Source: Actinokineospora diospyrosa | GTDB lineage: Bacteria > Actinomycetota > Actinomycetes > Mycobacteriales > Pseudonocardiaceae | Assembly (NCBI RefSeq): GCF_024171925.1 | Contig: NZ_JAMTCO010000001.1 | Location: forward strand, 434,001-498,000 | DNA: 64,000 bases | Reading direction: 5' to 3' | Shown: positions 35,901 through 43,880 of the stretch, piece after piece | How the letters are laid out: each line of letters starts with the position of its first letter | How positions within the stretch are numbered: the first letter of the stretch is position 1 | Notes under the pieces: generated by a model | The model's input: only the letters and a program-made list of their open reading frames with translations | What the model was told of the DNA's origin: nothing | Database searches by the model: none | Position numbers and translations under genes: made by a program

Positions 35901-36748
35901 TCAGCGGCAACGACCGCGGCTGGAGCGTGAAACCGGGCGCCGGGGGCAAGCACCGGACCAAGTTCGACCTCGACGACCACACCGCCGACCAGTTCACCCA
36001 GCTCCCGTCCTGCAACAGCTTCGTCGCGGGCACCCCGGTGCTGCTCGCCGACGGCAGCACCAAGCCGATCGAAGAGGTGCGCGTCGGCGACGTCGTCGCC
36101 AACTCCGCGCCCGGCGGCGACGGGCTCGAGGCGCACCCGGTCACCGACCTGCACGTCACCGACAAGGACACCACCTACGTCACCCTGACCGTCGCCAACG
36201 AGACCGGGGTCGGGCAGGTCGTCGTCACCGACCACCACCTGTTCTTCGACACCGACAGCCGGGTGTGGACCAGGGCGGACGAGCTGGCGGCGGGCAGCAG
36301 GTTGCGCACCCCGCGCGGCACCGCGGTCGTCGCCGGGGCGCGCGTGCACACCATGACCACGCGCACCTACGACCTCACGGTCGAGGCGGTGCACACGTAC
36401 TACGTGCTCGCGGGCGCCGCGGCGGTGCTGGTGCACAACTGCCGCACGATCACCATGGACGAGGCGCTCGACCTCGCGGCCGACCACGTCGGCGACAACC
36501 CGAGCGTCGTGCGCTCCGGCAGCGGGGCCGTGCAGTTCATGAAGTCCTACACTGACGACCGCGGCCGGGTGATCACCCGCATCGCCCGCTTCGACGTCAA
36601 CCCCAACAGCCCGCACGTGCGCGACCTCGGGCCGCACCTCAACCTGGAGATCCAGGTCAACCGCAAACCGATCGCCAAGACCGAGTACGCCGACCCGCAC
36701 TACCCGATCGCCGCCTCGACGATCCGACAAGGGGACTGGTGGGAATGA
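29984..36748 (+). CDS. RHS/YD-repeat polymorphic toxin with Hint domain
   Basis: A 2254-aa exported protein. Residues 1-35 carry a hydrophobic signal/anchor (LFVFGLVFVVLFSGVAAL). A Ser/Ala-rich stretch and a conserved N-terminal RHS module (EVALSYNSAGVDGRTA) follow, then many YD repeats (for example YDFLGRQTGLTDPDAG) and the RHS-associated core ending near 1845 (ARQYDSTTGRFLTVDPLLGL). A Hint (intein-like) domain runs from Cys2010 (CNSFVAGTPVLLADGS) to the VHN before Cys2153. The last ~100 residues (HVRDLGPHLNLEIQ) are a variable toxin tip of unknown activity. Hint domains of such toxins autocleave to release the tip. The start ATG 29984 follows GGGGTGGG; upstream frame was rejected. The stop overlaps the next gene by 4 nt. 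Confidence 0.9.
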   Translation: MADGSLRSHAVFRRVRLFVFGLVFVVLFSGVAALEPPPSAATPSRLPKPRAEKVIPHSDVALSGRVPPAVDQPAARAATTWPAAGSAEVVLGGDKPAATGEPANSAERGARVPVARQAGSLPVRIAAPAIGRTPTARVELAQRSVVERAGVSGVLLAVRPTSGPIDSATITVDYSSFRHAGGADLGSRLRLVRLPECVLSTPHVPACQVQTPVESRNDGVAQSVSATVAVKTATVLAATAGSSGPGGAFTASSLGPSGSWGVTGATGAFTWSYPITLPPTASGTSAMPEVALSYNSAGVDGRTAATNNQGSWVGQGWDYAPGHIERTYRSCSDDTTLPQAQQTGDLCWAGHIVTMSLGGRATALIRNDADGTWRPASDDGARVELVSGGTPAGDHWRVTTRDGVKYHFGRNEGPGRTSQDTTGSRWTVPVYGPRSGDPCYNAAGFAQSKCDQVWRWNLDYVEDPHGNASLYYYTPETNFYGANTGTTGVQYTRGGTLKRIDYGLRLTSGSVYGSTPAQVVFDVAERCTPAGAITCAPAQFTAANAASWPDTPQDQQCLSSATCNNHSPSFWSTKRLTTITTKYDTGSGPVKVDSYALTQSFPTLTDPSLRLDQIVRTAWESGTTGTALPAVTFTSQVFDNRVSGYNNQPAMGHWRLTNVATETGGQVSVTYSPTECTSTTVPTDLPNNTKRCYPVYWRLPLNQNPTLDFFHVYPVTQVQVQDGNGISPTQQTGYTYLGTPAWHHDDNEVVKPANRTYGQFRGYGQVETRTGAGTDQRTLSKTTYFRGMHGDTLPGNQQRTATVTNSLGEVRNDDNVLAGSAHEVQTYLGAGGAQLRTSITETTDLATTATRARTGLPAATARIVAPTRTREITTLAAGGVRTSSATHRYDATGRKVSTTESADGVTDTCATTTYADNTTSWIRDRPAEVWQSTAACPTSGPATPPSPVVGAKRTYYDAATTLGAVPGVGNPTRTDSATANTGGTLTFQTTESATYDASGRILSKKDALNQQTTTAYTPALGGIVADVTTTNAKGQVSSVALEPARGAVVKGVEIGGRITEATYDSFGRLTALWKPGRSKTAGDLPNAKHSYLVRNNGPLAVTTQSLVDYGTGTNYVTSITLHDALGKPRQTQADDVSDPAGVSNRVVGEIFYDSHGWVIGSHNRYVTTGVPATTLITVPDASVDDRTTTAFDGAGRTVQSVSHQGPTAKATATTVHGGDRVTTLPPPGGVAKTTVVDPRGRTTEVREYSAPPTVSGNVVTGGTYRASTYEYNSVDQLTRTVDAAGNDWEYQYDFLGRQTGLTDPDAGQTTRGYDLLGQLTSVTDGRGQVLSYDYDAIGRRTAEYDGVGAGRTTLATWTYDTATGGLGKLASTTRVTANGNYQVGVSGYNAQGLPVNNVIGVPAYETGLNGFYTTTYSYTTTGQLSGAALPTKGGLPGEALTYVVNKYGNRSETRSNVWDYVSGSTHNAAGEATQYRLSSGNNAGTLDFERDARTHAVTGTALSVQAATPLVDDLRYTFDPAGNLTKIVNARPGGTRTQCFGYDPLNRLNEAWTATDNCAGQPSTAPGATTVGGPTPYWTSWTHNTIGLRTGETKHGIGAANTTTSYTYPAAGAARPHSLTSTATTGPAGTSGNTYAYDNGGNTTTRDINGAVHTLTWDKNNRLGQVQSPAGDTRYVYDADGKQLVRREPGKVVLYLPAQEFARDTATGTVTGTRYYEHNGTVVARRVGSANPEYLQSDHHGTAQVSVSGVGFALTRREFDPYGNPLGTGVGTWADNHGFLDKPTNPATGLTDVGARQYDSTTGRFLTVDPLLGLDDPRTWTGYAYAAGNPTTFTDPSGLYQECGPACFYEGPGWDTDPVKYQKINDDRRSRAEGSVRKYPNQTVVIKSPHGNYINGRKIPSGGPDLFALGQRFDDKTVEFAKKDSSAWLYFDGIWTERDVHELLVAICGPDEDFCGSGFLIDALAPRRAELPFSGNDRGWSVKPGAGGKHRTKFDLDDHTADQFTQLPSCNSFVAGTPVLLADGSTKPIEEVRVGDVVANSAPGGDGLEAHPVTDLHVTDKDTTYVTLTVANETGVGQVVVTDHHLFFDTDSRVWTRADELAAGSRLRTPRGTAVVAGARVHTMTTRTYDLTVEAVHTYYVLAGAAAVLVHNCRTITMDEALDLAADHVGDNPSVVRSGSGAVQFMKSYTDDRGRVITRIARFDVNPNSPHVRDLGPHLNLEIQVNRKPIAKTEYADPHYPIAASTIRQGDWWE

Positions 36749-37140
36749 CCGAGCGCTCGGGTGTCCGGGTCCGCGAACACGTGGCGATGCCGTTCCTGGA
36801 GATCTCGGGCACCCGGGCCGCCCTCGGGTCGCTCGGCGCGCACCTGCGCGCCGAGCGCGGCACCCTGGACCTGACCCGGGACGAGGACCCGACCCCGTAC
36901 GACCACGCGCTCGCCCAGCTGGAGCACGCCCGCACGGAGGACCTCCTCCTGGTGACCGTGTCCCCGGACCACCGGGCGCTGCGGGTCACCGGCTCCCGGC
37001 CCGCGCTCGACTTCCTGGCCGACGAGCTCGTGGAGTTCGCCCGCGACGCCACCGACGACTACACGGTGCAGTTCGAGCACCTGCCCGACGACCCCTACAT
37101 CCACCCCGGCACGATCCCCTTCCTGATCCGCTTCCGCTGA
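36745..37140 (+). CDS. Candidate immunity protein for the RHS toxin
   Basis: A 131-aa soluble acidic protein with no domain I can name. The ATGA overlap with the toxin stop codon, its small size and its position directly behind a polymorphic toxin tip are the classic features of a cognate immunity gene. Sequence runs such as LEISGTRAALGSLGAHL and RALRVTGSRPALDFLADEL suggest an alpha/beta fold. Function is inferred from context only. Confidence 0.65.
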   Translation: MTERSGVRVREHVAMPFLEISGTRAALGSLGAHLRAERGTLDLTRDEDPTPYDHALAQLEHARTEDLLLVTVSPDHRALRVTGSRPALDFLADELVEFARDATDDYTVQFEHLPDDPYIHPGTIPFLIRFR

Positions 37141-37176
37141 GCCGGCGGGAGCGGCGACCAGGTGGTCTGCGAACAG

Positions 37177-37218
37177 CCGTGGAGCCCGTGATCGGCGAGG
37201 CGATCACGGGCTCCACGG
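37177..37218. terminator. Bidirectional terminator between immunity gene and S1 protease
   Basis: 18-bp perfect stem CCGTGGAGCCCGTGATCG with its complement and a GCGAGG loop, in the 126-bp gap between converging genes. Confidence 0.88.
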
Positions 37219-37266
37219 GTATTTCAGTGGGCAGCGGTCCCATCCTCGTGGACCGCCGGTCCGGGG

Positions 37267-38736
37267 TTAGCGGACCGTCAGGGTGATTTCAGCGGTGCCG
37301 GTCTTGCCGGTGCTGTCCGTCGCGGTGATGGTCACCTTGTAGGTGCCGCGCTGGTAGGGGCCCGCGACCGTCAGCCGCGAGGTGCCGCCGGGCTTGGTGA
37401 TGGTCGGCGGCGAGAACGACGGGCCGGAGAGGCCGCCGGTGCCGGTGAGCTTGACCGTGCCGGTGCCGCCGGTGACCGAGACCGTCGCGTTGGCGTAGCC
37501 GCCGGGGCCGACGGTGGCGGTGTTGGGGGAGACGGTCACCTTGAGGCCGGTGGTGTTCCCGCCGTCACCGACGGTGAGGGTGTACTCGGCGGTCTTGGAA
37601 CCGGAGGTGCCCTTGGCGGTGACGGTGACCTTGTAGGTGCCCGACGGGGTGGTCGCGGCGGTCTCCAGGGTCAGCTTGGCCACGCCGCCGGAGGTGACCG
37701 ACGTGGGCTGGAAGGTCGCCGTCGCCCCGGCGGGCATGCCGGACGCGCTCAGGTCCAGCTTCTCCGCGCCCTGGTCACCCGCCTTGGTGGTGACGCTGGT
37801 GGAGACGTACTTGCCCGCGTCGACCTTGCCGGTGCTCGGCGACAGCGCGACCGAGAAGGTGCCGTCGGTGGGCGGGGTGCCGCCACCGATCTCGCCCTTG
37901 GCCCAGTCGCCCATCGCGTTGGTCAGCCGCCCGAAGATGCTGTACCGGTCGCAGTTGGTGGCGCCCCACGAGGAGACGCCGATGATCACGCCGTCCACGA
38001 TGAGCGGACCGCCGCTGTCACCGGAGCAGTTCGCCGTGCGGCCGTCGTTGTAGCCGCTGCACACCATCAGGTCGCCGTTGACCTTGATGTCGAACACGTT
38101 GCAGGTCGACGGGTCGTTGACCGGCAGCGTGGTCTTGCGCAGCTCACCGGAGCCGCCACCGGAGGAGGTCTTGCCGTACCCCAGCGACAGGGCGGACTTG
38201 CCGGGCGCGCTGAGCGCCGCGTCGCCCGACCCGGCCACCTTGGCCCACTGGGCCTCCGGCACCGGCAGGTCGTCGGCGGTGGTGACCACCGCGACGTCGT
38301 AGCCGGTCCGCCAGCCGCCGTTGCCGGAGTAGTTCGGGTGCGTCTTGAACGAGACCACCTTGGTGCGGAAGGTCTCGTCGCCCGGGGAGTTCAGGTCGTC
38401 GTCACCGTAGATGTAGCTCTTGTCACCGACCGCGTCGATCATGCAGTGCGCGGCGGTGATGATCTTGCGCTTGGCCACCACGGACGCGGTGCAGGACTGC
38501 CCCTGCGGGCCGCCGCCGCCCACGCGCATGCCCGCGATGATGAACGGGTGCTCCTTGACGGTGGTCTTGGTCCCGTTGACGATCTGGGCACTGGCGTCGG
38601 GCCCGCGCAGGTCGGCGGTCGGGTTCGCCGCGATGCTGATCCGCTCGGGCTGCGCGGCGCCCGCGCTGGTGGTGATCGCCACGGTCACCGAGGCGAGCGC
38701 CAGGGTCACCGCCGCGGCGAGGTGTCGTTTCCTCAT
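37267..38736 (-). CDS. Secreted trypsin-like (S1) protease with C-terminal Ig-like domains
   Basis: A 489-aa exported protease. Signal peptide MRKRHLAAAVTLALASVTVA, then an S1 domain (about 50-285) starting IVNGTKT with the triad His in TAAHC, Asp in YDVAVV and Ser in GDSGGP; Cys pairs are as in chymotrypsin relatives. Two Ser/Thr/Gly-rich beta-sandwich repeats follow (about 295-390 and 400-489, each ending in a YKVTVTAKGTSG- or YKVTITATDSTG-like strand), probably for substrate or wall binding. GAAGGAGAACG precedes the ATG. The S8 protease 45 bp upstream on the same strand may share its promoter. Confidence 0.93.
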   Translation of the reverse strand: MRKRHLAAAVTLALASVTVAITTSAGAAQPERISIAANPTADLRGPDASAQIVNGTKTTVKEHPFIIAGMRVGGGGPQGQSCTASVVAKRKIITAAHCMIDAVGDKSYIYGDDDLNSPGDETFRTKVVSFKTHPNYSGNGGWRTGYDVAVVTTADDLPVPEAQWAKVAGSGDAALSAPGKSALSLGYGKTSSGGGSGELRKTTLPVNDPSTCNVFDIKVNGDLMVCSGYNDGRTANCSGDSGGPLIVDGVIIGVSSWGATNCDRYSIFGRLTNAMGDWAKGEIGGGTPPTDGTFSVALSPSTGKVDAGKYVSTSVTTKAGDQGAEKLDLSASGMPAGATATFQPTSVTSGGVAKLTLETAATTPSGTYKVTVTAKGTSGSKTAEYTLTVGDGGNTTGLKVTVSPNTATVGPGGYANATVSVTGGTGTVKLTGTGGLSGPSFSPPTITKPGGTSRLTVAGPYQRGTYKVTITATDSTGKTGTAEITLTVR

Positions 38737-38781
38737 CGTTCTCCTTCAATGGCAGGGATTGCCGGACTTGGGACGGTCCGG

Positions 38782-40332
38782 TCAGAACGTGATCGACCAG
38801 CCGGTGAGCGTGCCGGTGTCGAAGCGGTACACGTCGCGCACCGCGAGCTTCCAAGTACCGTTCGCGTCCTCGCTGGAGGCGTTGACGGTGAAGCTCTTGT
38901 GGACACCGGACTCGCCGACGTCGCCGGACTTCTTCAGCGAGTAGGCGGTACCGCTCGGCCCGACCAGGTCGATGGCGAGGTCACCGGTGTAGGCGTGGTC
39001 GATGTCGACCTTCACCTGCAGCGCCGCCGAGGCCTTGCCGGGGCAGCCGCTCTGGCTCACCGAGGTGCCGACCGCGGTGCCCGCGTCCGGGATGGCCACG
39101 TCCTCGTCGTTGGTCTTGACGCCGCACTGCGACGGCGGGGTGCCGCCACCGATGTCGCCGACGTAGAGCAGCTTGTTCGGCGAGTCCGTGCCGGGGTTGC
39201 TGACCAGGTCCGGGGTCGCGCTCTGCACCAGCGCGTCGCGGACCTGCTGCGGGGTCGCGCTCGGGTTCGCCGACAGGTACAGCGCCGCGGCGCCCGCGAC
39301 GTGCGGGGAGGCCATGGACGTGCCGCTGGCGTTGCGGAACTGTCCGGTGTGGTCACTGGAGTAGATGTTGCCGCCCGGCGCGAAGAGGTCCAGGCACTTG
39401 CCGTAGTTCCCGCCGCGGGTGCGGTCCTTGTTGAACCAGCCGACGGTGATCACCTCGGGGACGCGCGCCGGGCTGACGCCGCAGGCGTCCTGGCCCGCGT
39501 TGCCCGCCGAGACCGCGACCACGATCCCCTTGGCCACCATGGCCTTGGCCTGCTCGTCGCCGACGCCGACGGTGTCCATGCCCAGGCTCAGGTTGACCAC
39601 CGCGGGCTTCACCGCGTTCTTGGCCACCCACTCCATGGCGCTGACCGTGGCCGAGTCCGGGCCGGAGCCCTTGCAGTCCAGCGAGCGGACGGCCACGATC
39701 TTGGCCTTCTTCGCCACGCCGACGGTCTTGCCCGCGATCGTCCCGGACACGTGCGTGCCGTGGAAGTAGCAGTCGGCGGCGTCGGTGTCGTTGTCGAGGA
39801 AGTCGTAGCCGTAGCTCGCCCGGCCCTCGAACTCGGAGTGCTGGGCGTTGACCCCGGAGTCGATGACGTAGGCGGTCACGCCCTCACCGGAGTTCGGGTA
39901 GGTGTACTTCTTGTCCAGGGTGGCCGTCTTCTGGTCGATCTGGTCCAGACCCCACGACGGCGGGTTCAGCTGGTCGACCGTCGCGGTCGTGGTGCCGTCC
40001 TGGTGCACCGCCTTGACCGACGGGTCGGCGGCCAGCCGCCGCGCCTGCTGCTCGGACATGCCGTGGACCGAGAACCCGTTCAAGGTCACCGAGTACGTGT
40101 CGGTCACCGAGCCGCCGTAGCGCTGGGTCAGCGCCGAGGCCTGGCCCGCCGCGGCCGCCTGGGCACCGCTCTTGAGCACCACGATGTACTGTCCGGGGTA
40201 GGGCTTGGCCGCCGGGACGACGGCCCCTTCCGCCTGCTGCGCCACGGCGACGCCCGCCGTGGCGGCCACCGCCGCGGCCGCGATCGCCACCGCGAACAGA
40301 CTTGATGTCCAACGCTTTCCGCGTTCTTGCAT
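38782..40332 (-). CDS. Secreted S8 protease with I9 propeptide and P/Homo-B domain
   Basis: A 516-aa subtilisin of the proteinase K/aqualysin group. Signal peptide, an inhibitor-I9 propeptide (YIVVLKSGAQ through FSVHGMSEQQARRL), and the catalytic domain with Asp in YVIDSGVN, His in FHGTHVSG and Ser in GTSMASPHVAG. A C-terminal P/Homo-B-type beta sandwich (about 400-516, VDIDHAYTGDLAIDLVGP) follows. The ATG at 40332 has GGAGG five bases upstream; the ATG at 40344 would place that sequence inside the gene. It lies head-to-head with the LAL regulator at 40551. Confidence 0.93.
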   Translation of the reverse strand: MQERGKRWTSSLFAVAIAAAAVAATAGVAVAQQAEGAVVPAAKPYPGQYIVVLKSGAQAAAAGQASALTQRYGGSVTDTYSVTLNGFSVHGMSEQQARRLAADPSVKAVHQDGTTTATVDQLNPPSWGLDQIDQKTATLDKKYTYPNSGEGVTAYVIDSGVNAQHSEFEGRASYGYDFLDNDTDAADCYFHGTHVSGTIAGKTVGVAKKAKIVAVRSLDCKGSGPDSATVSAMEWVAKNAVKPAVVNLSLGMDTVGVGDEQAKAMVAKGIVVAVSAGNAGQDACGVSPARVPEVITVGWFNKDRTRGGNYGKCLDLFAPGGNIYSSDHTGQFRNASGTSMASPHVAGAAALYLSANPSATPQQVRDALVQSATPDLVSNPGTDSPNKLLYVGDIGGGTPPSQCGVKTNDEDVAIPDAGTAVGTSVSQSGCPGKASAALQVKVDIDHAYTGDLAIDLVGPSGTAYSLKKSGDVGESGVHKSFTVNASSEDANGTWKLAVRDVYRFDTGTLTGWSITF

Positions 40333-40550
40333 CGCTTCCTCCATCGTGCGGCCGCCTGCAGGGTGTTGGCGCGTCCGGCCGCTCTGGAATCACCCTTCGG
40401 CCTGGCAGATGGGGGAACAAGCGTGGTCGCGACCCGTATGGGTACGGGATCGTGGGCGGGGCGCGGGTGCCGTACCCCGCGGGGGTTCCGCCGCCGCCCG
40501 CGCCGACCTACCCTTTCGGGCAGTCAGCCGCGGCACCGACGGGAGCGAGC

Positions 40551-43370
40551 ATGGGCGACGGTGTCGCGACACCCCGCTACGTCCGATCCGGCTCGTCGCC
40601 GATGATCGGCCGGGACGCGGAACTGGCCGCCCTGCTCGCCGCCGCGCGGGACGCGCCGTCGGTGGCCTTCGTGGAGGGTGAGGCGGGGACGGGCAAGACC
40701 AGGCTGGTCACCGAGTTCGCCGCCGCCGCCCGGGCCGCGGGCGCGTGGGTGGTCACGGGCTCCTGCCAGCCGCTGCCCGAGCCGTTCCCGTACGGGGTGC
40801 TGCTGGACTGCCTCAGCCAGTGCGGTGAGCGACTGGGCGAGCCCGGTCCGGTGACCGGCGCGCTGCGCGACCACCTGCCCGAACTCGCCGACCGCCTGCC
40901 ACCTGCCCCGCGCGCCCTCGGCGATCCCGAGGCCGAGCGGCACCGGGTCTTCCGCGCCGTGCGCGACCTGCTCGGCGCCCTGGGGCCGACCGTGCTCGTG
41001 CTCGAGGACCTGCACTGGGCGGACGAGGAGACCCGCCGGGTGCTGCGGTTCGTGCTGGGCAACCCGCCGCCCGGTCTGTCGGTCGTGGCGACCCACCGGC
41101 GCGCGGACCTGCCAGCCGGTGCCCCGCTCGGGCACGCCTTCCACGCCCCGCCCGGGGTCACCGGGATCAACCTGGTCCTGCGCCCGCTCGGCGCCGCGGA
41201 CGTGCGCGCGATGGTCGACACGCTCGTCGGGGCCGCGGTGACCTCGGCGGGGTTCGCCGAGGTCGTCGTGCGCGAGACGGCGGGGATCCCGTTCGTGGTC
41301 GAGGAAGCGGTGCGGGCGCTGCGCGACCCGGTGCGCGACGTGCGCACCGAGGGGGTCGCGGCGCAGCGGGTGCTGGCCGCGATCGACGTGCCGGTGCTGG
41401 TGGCGGACGCGATCCAGGAGCGGATGGCGGCGCTGCCCGCGGCGGCGCGGTCCATCGCCGAAGCCGCCGCGGTGCTGGAGGTGCCCGAGGCGGTCGAGGT
41501 CTTGGACGCGGTAGCCGGGAAGGCCTCGCCGGAGGACCTGATCGCGCTGGTGCGCTCCGGGGTGCTGGTGGAGGCGGCGCCGAACAGGTACGGTTTCCGG
41601 CACGCCATCGGCAGGCGCGCGGTGTGCGCCGCCCTGCCCGGGCCGCGGCGGTGGGAACTGCACGAGCGGGCGGCGGCCGTGCTGTCCACTGTGGATCACC
41701 TGCCGCTCGTCCGGTTGTCCCGGCACGCCAAGGCGGCTGGCATGACCGCCGAGTGGTTGCGCTACAGCGAACTCGCCGCCGAGGCCGCGGAGGACGCCAA
41801 GGACGTGCCCACGGCGGTCGACCTGCTCTCGCAGGTGCTGGCCGATCCGCTGATCGGCGCCGAGGACACCAACCGGCTGGCCACCAAGCTGTGCGGCTAC
41901 GCGCTGACCGGGCTGCCCGGCGGGGAGTTGACCGCCCGGGTCGAGGGCCTGCTGGCCGACCCGCGGCTGGCCCCGGACGTCCGCGGGGAGGTGCACCTGT
42001 GGTTCGGGTTGCTGCTGCAGCGCGAGACCGAGGGGGTCGACCGCGGCGCCGAGGAGATCGCCCACGCCATCGACCTGCTCGGTGACCAGCCCGAACGCGC
42101 CGTGCGCGGGCTGGCGGCGATGGCCGGGCCGTACCTGGGCAGCACGTCCATCGCCGAGTACCAGGCCTCGCTGGGGCGGGTCGAGGAGATCATCGAGCAC
42201 CTGCCGACGCTGGCGCTGCGCACCGCCATGCTGGCCACGACGCTGGGCGGGCGGCTCATCGTCGGCGACCCGAGCACCTGGGAGCGGATCGGCCAACTGC
42301 CGTCCCCGTCGGAGGTCCACGAACCGGAGGAGATCCACCACCTCGCCCGGGCGCACTGCAACCTGGCGGACGCGTGCTCGTGGATCGGGCACTACCCGCA
42401 GGCGCGGAAGTTCTTGCGCACCGGTATCGCCCTGGCCGAGCGGGTCGCGGCGTCCTATGTGGTCGGTACGGCTGAGGCGACCGCGGTTCGGCTCGACTGG
42501 CTCAGCGGGCGGTGGTCGGGGCTGGAGCAGCGGATCGACCGCCTGGTGGGGAGCTACGGGAACCTGTTGCTGGCCACCGACCTGAACCTCACGCGCGGGT
42601 GGCTGGCGGCCGCACGCGGTGACTGGATGCGGGCTGAAGGTGCGTTCGAGGCGGCCGCGGGCTCCTACCCCGTGGGCATCTCGGCGGCCGGGGGGATGGC
42701 GGGCATGTTGCTGGGCCGCGGGGAGACCGCCGCCGCGGTGGGCCACGTCGACCGCGGCGTGGCGATGCTGCGGCGCAAGGGCGCGTGGATGTGGTCCGGC
42801 GACATCCTGCCCCAAGCCGTCGACTGCTACCTGGCGACCGACCGCGCCCAAGACGCGCACCTGCTCGTCGCCGAAACCGCCGCGGGCCTGAACGGTGTCG
42901 AGGCCCCGCTCGCCCAAGCCGCGATGACCGCCTGCCACGCCAGGTTGGCGGCCGCGGCGAACAACGACGAAGAGTCCGATCGCTTGTACCAGCAGGCGAT
43001 CGACCAGTACCGTGCCCTCGGCCTGCCGTATCGCGTCACCCAGCTCGCCGAACAAGCAGCCCGGGCCGACCCCGCGGTCCTCGACATGCTCGCCCAGTCC
43101 TACGACACCCTGGGCGCCACCGTCGACGCTGCCCGCTGCCGCCACCACATCCGAGGCTCCGGCACCCCCACCCCCTCCCGTCGCGGCCGCCGCGGCTACG
43201 GCAGCGAGCTCTCCCCTCGCGAGAAGGACGTGGCGCGACTCCTGGCAGGCGGCCACACCAACCGCGAAATCGCCCAAGCCCTCTTCATCTCCCGCCGCAC
43301 GGTCGAGGAGTACGTGGTGAAGGTCCGCCGCAAGCAGAACGCCCCCTCCCGCCACGACGTTCACAGCTGA
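40551..43370 (+). CDS. LAL-type LuxR-family regulator (ATPase + TPR + HTH)
   Basis: A 939-aa regulator. The N-terminal AAA/STAND ATPase has Walker A GEAGTGKTRLV and Walker B VLVLEDLHWAD, the middle (about 400-860) is TPR-like helical sequence, and the C-terminus is a LuxR HTH (LSPREKDVARLLAGGHTNRE and onward) ending about 12 residues after it. LAL regulators bind ATP and often activate secondary-metabolite or sugar genes. I start at ATG 40551 after GGGAGCGAGC; a longer frame runs upstream but overlaps the divergent protease. Its target is unknown; the flanking secreted proteases are candidates. Confidence 0.88.
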   Translation: MGDGVATPRYVRSGSSPMIGRDAELAALLAAARDAPSVAFVEGEAGTGKTRLVTEFAAAARAAGAWVVTGSCQPLPEPFPYGVLLDCLSQCGERLGEPGPVTGALRDHLPELADRLPPAPRALGDPEAERHRVFRAVRDLLGALGPTVLVLEDLHWADEETRRVLRFVLGNPPPGLSVVATHRRADLPAGAPLGHAFHAPPGVTGINLVLRPLGAADVRAMVDTLVGAAVTSAGFAEVVVRETAGIPFVVEEAVRALRDPVRDVRTEGVAAQRVLAAIDVPVLVADAIQERMAALPAAARSIAEAAAVLEVPEAVEVLDAVAGKASPEDLIALVRSGVLVEAAPNRYGFRHAIGRRAVCAALPGPRRWELHERAAAVLSTVDHLPLVRLSRHAKAAGMTAEWLRYSELAAEAAEDAKDVPTAVDLLSQVLADPLIGAEDTNRLATKLCGYALTGLPGGELTARVEGLLADPRLAPDVRGEVHLWFGLLLQRETEGVDRGAEEIAHAIDLLGDQPERAVRGLAAMAGPYLGSTSIAEYQASLGRVEEIIEHLPTLALRTAMLATTLGGRLIVGDPSTWERIGQLPSPSEVHEPEEIHHLARAHCNLADACSWIGHYPQARKFLRTGIALAERVAASYVVGTAEATAVRLDWLSGRWSGLEQRIDRLVGSYGNLLLATDLNLTRGWLAAARGDWMRAEGAFEAAAGSYPVGISAAGGMAGMLLGRGETAAAVGHVDRGVAMLRRKGAWMWSGDILPQAVDCYLATDRAQDAHLLVAETAAGLNGVEAPLAQAAMTACHARLAAAANNDEESDRLYQQAIDQYRALGLPYRVTQLAEQAARADPAVLDMLAQSYDTLGATVDAARCRHHIRGSGTPTPSRRGRRGYGSELSPREKDVARLLAGGHTNREIAQALFISRRTVEEYVVKVRRKQNAPSRHDVHS

Positions 43371-43463
43371 CGAGGTTCTCGCGGTCCACTCTGTCGCCGG
43401 ATGGGCCGCGAGCGCGGGACCGGACAGACTGGTGGAGCACGTCCACGACTCCTGGAGGCCGCC

Positions 43464-43868
43464 GTGTCCCGCTCCAGCGCCACCCTGCTCTTGGTCGTCC
43501 TGCTCGCGTTCGCCGGGCTGGTTCCGCCCGCTGCCACGGCTTCGCCGGTGCCGAGCGACTTCAGCATCGGCCTGAACGTCAGCTCGGTGTCCTTGTACCG
43601 CGGGAACGGCTACACGGCGCAGATCTCGACATCTGTCACCAACGGGGCCGCCGAGGCGGTGTCGTTCACCGCGTCAGGCATGCCGCCGGACGTGTCGATC
43701 GTGTTCAACCCCAGCTCGGTGACCGTCGGGACCACAGCAAACGCCACCATCACCGTCGGATCCGGCGCCACAGCGGGGAGTTACCCGATCCAGATCACCG
43801 GGCAAACCAGGAGTGCCCGGCATTCCGTCTCCTGCACCCTGGACATCCTGGTGCCGGACGAGGCGTGA
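43464..43868 (+). CDS. Small secreted Ig-like/beta-sandwich protein
   Basis: A 134-aa exported protein. Signal peptide (ATLLLVVLLAFAGLVPPAATA), then one beta-sandwich domain of the type seen in COG1470-like modules: SVSLYRGNGYTAQISTSVTN, FTASGMPPDVSIVFNPSSVT and GATAGSYPIQITGQT. The same kind of domain makes up the C-terminal repeats of the S1 protease at 37267. GTG 43464 has GGAGG five bases upstream. It may be a free accessory or binding module; function unknown. Confidence 0.75.
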   Translation: MSRSSATLLLVVLLAFAGLVPPAATASPVPSDFSIGLNVSSVSLYRGNGYTAQISTSVTNGAAEAVSFTASGMPPDVSIVFNPSSVTVGTTANATITVGSGATAGSYPIQITGQTRSARHSVSCTLDILVPDEA

Positions 43869-43880
43869 GCGCCGCCAGGG

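Noticed and set aside
31682..36730. A 1682-codon open frame on the minus strand opposite the RHS gene.
   Set aside because: Composition is Gly/Arg/Val-rich antisense of YD repeats, with no domain or ribosome binding site.
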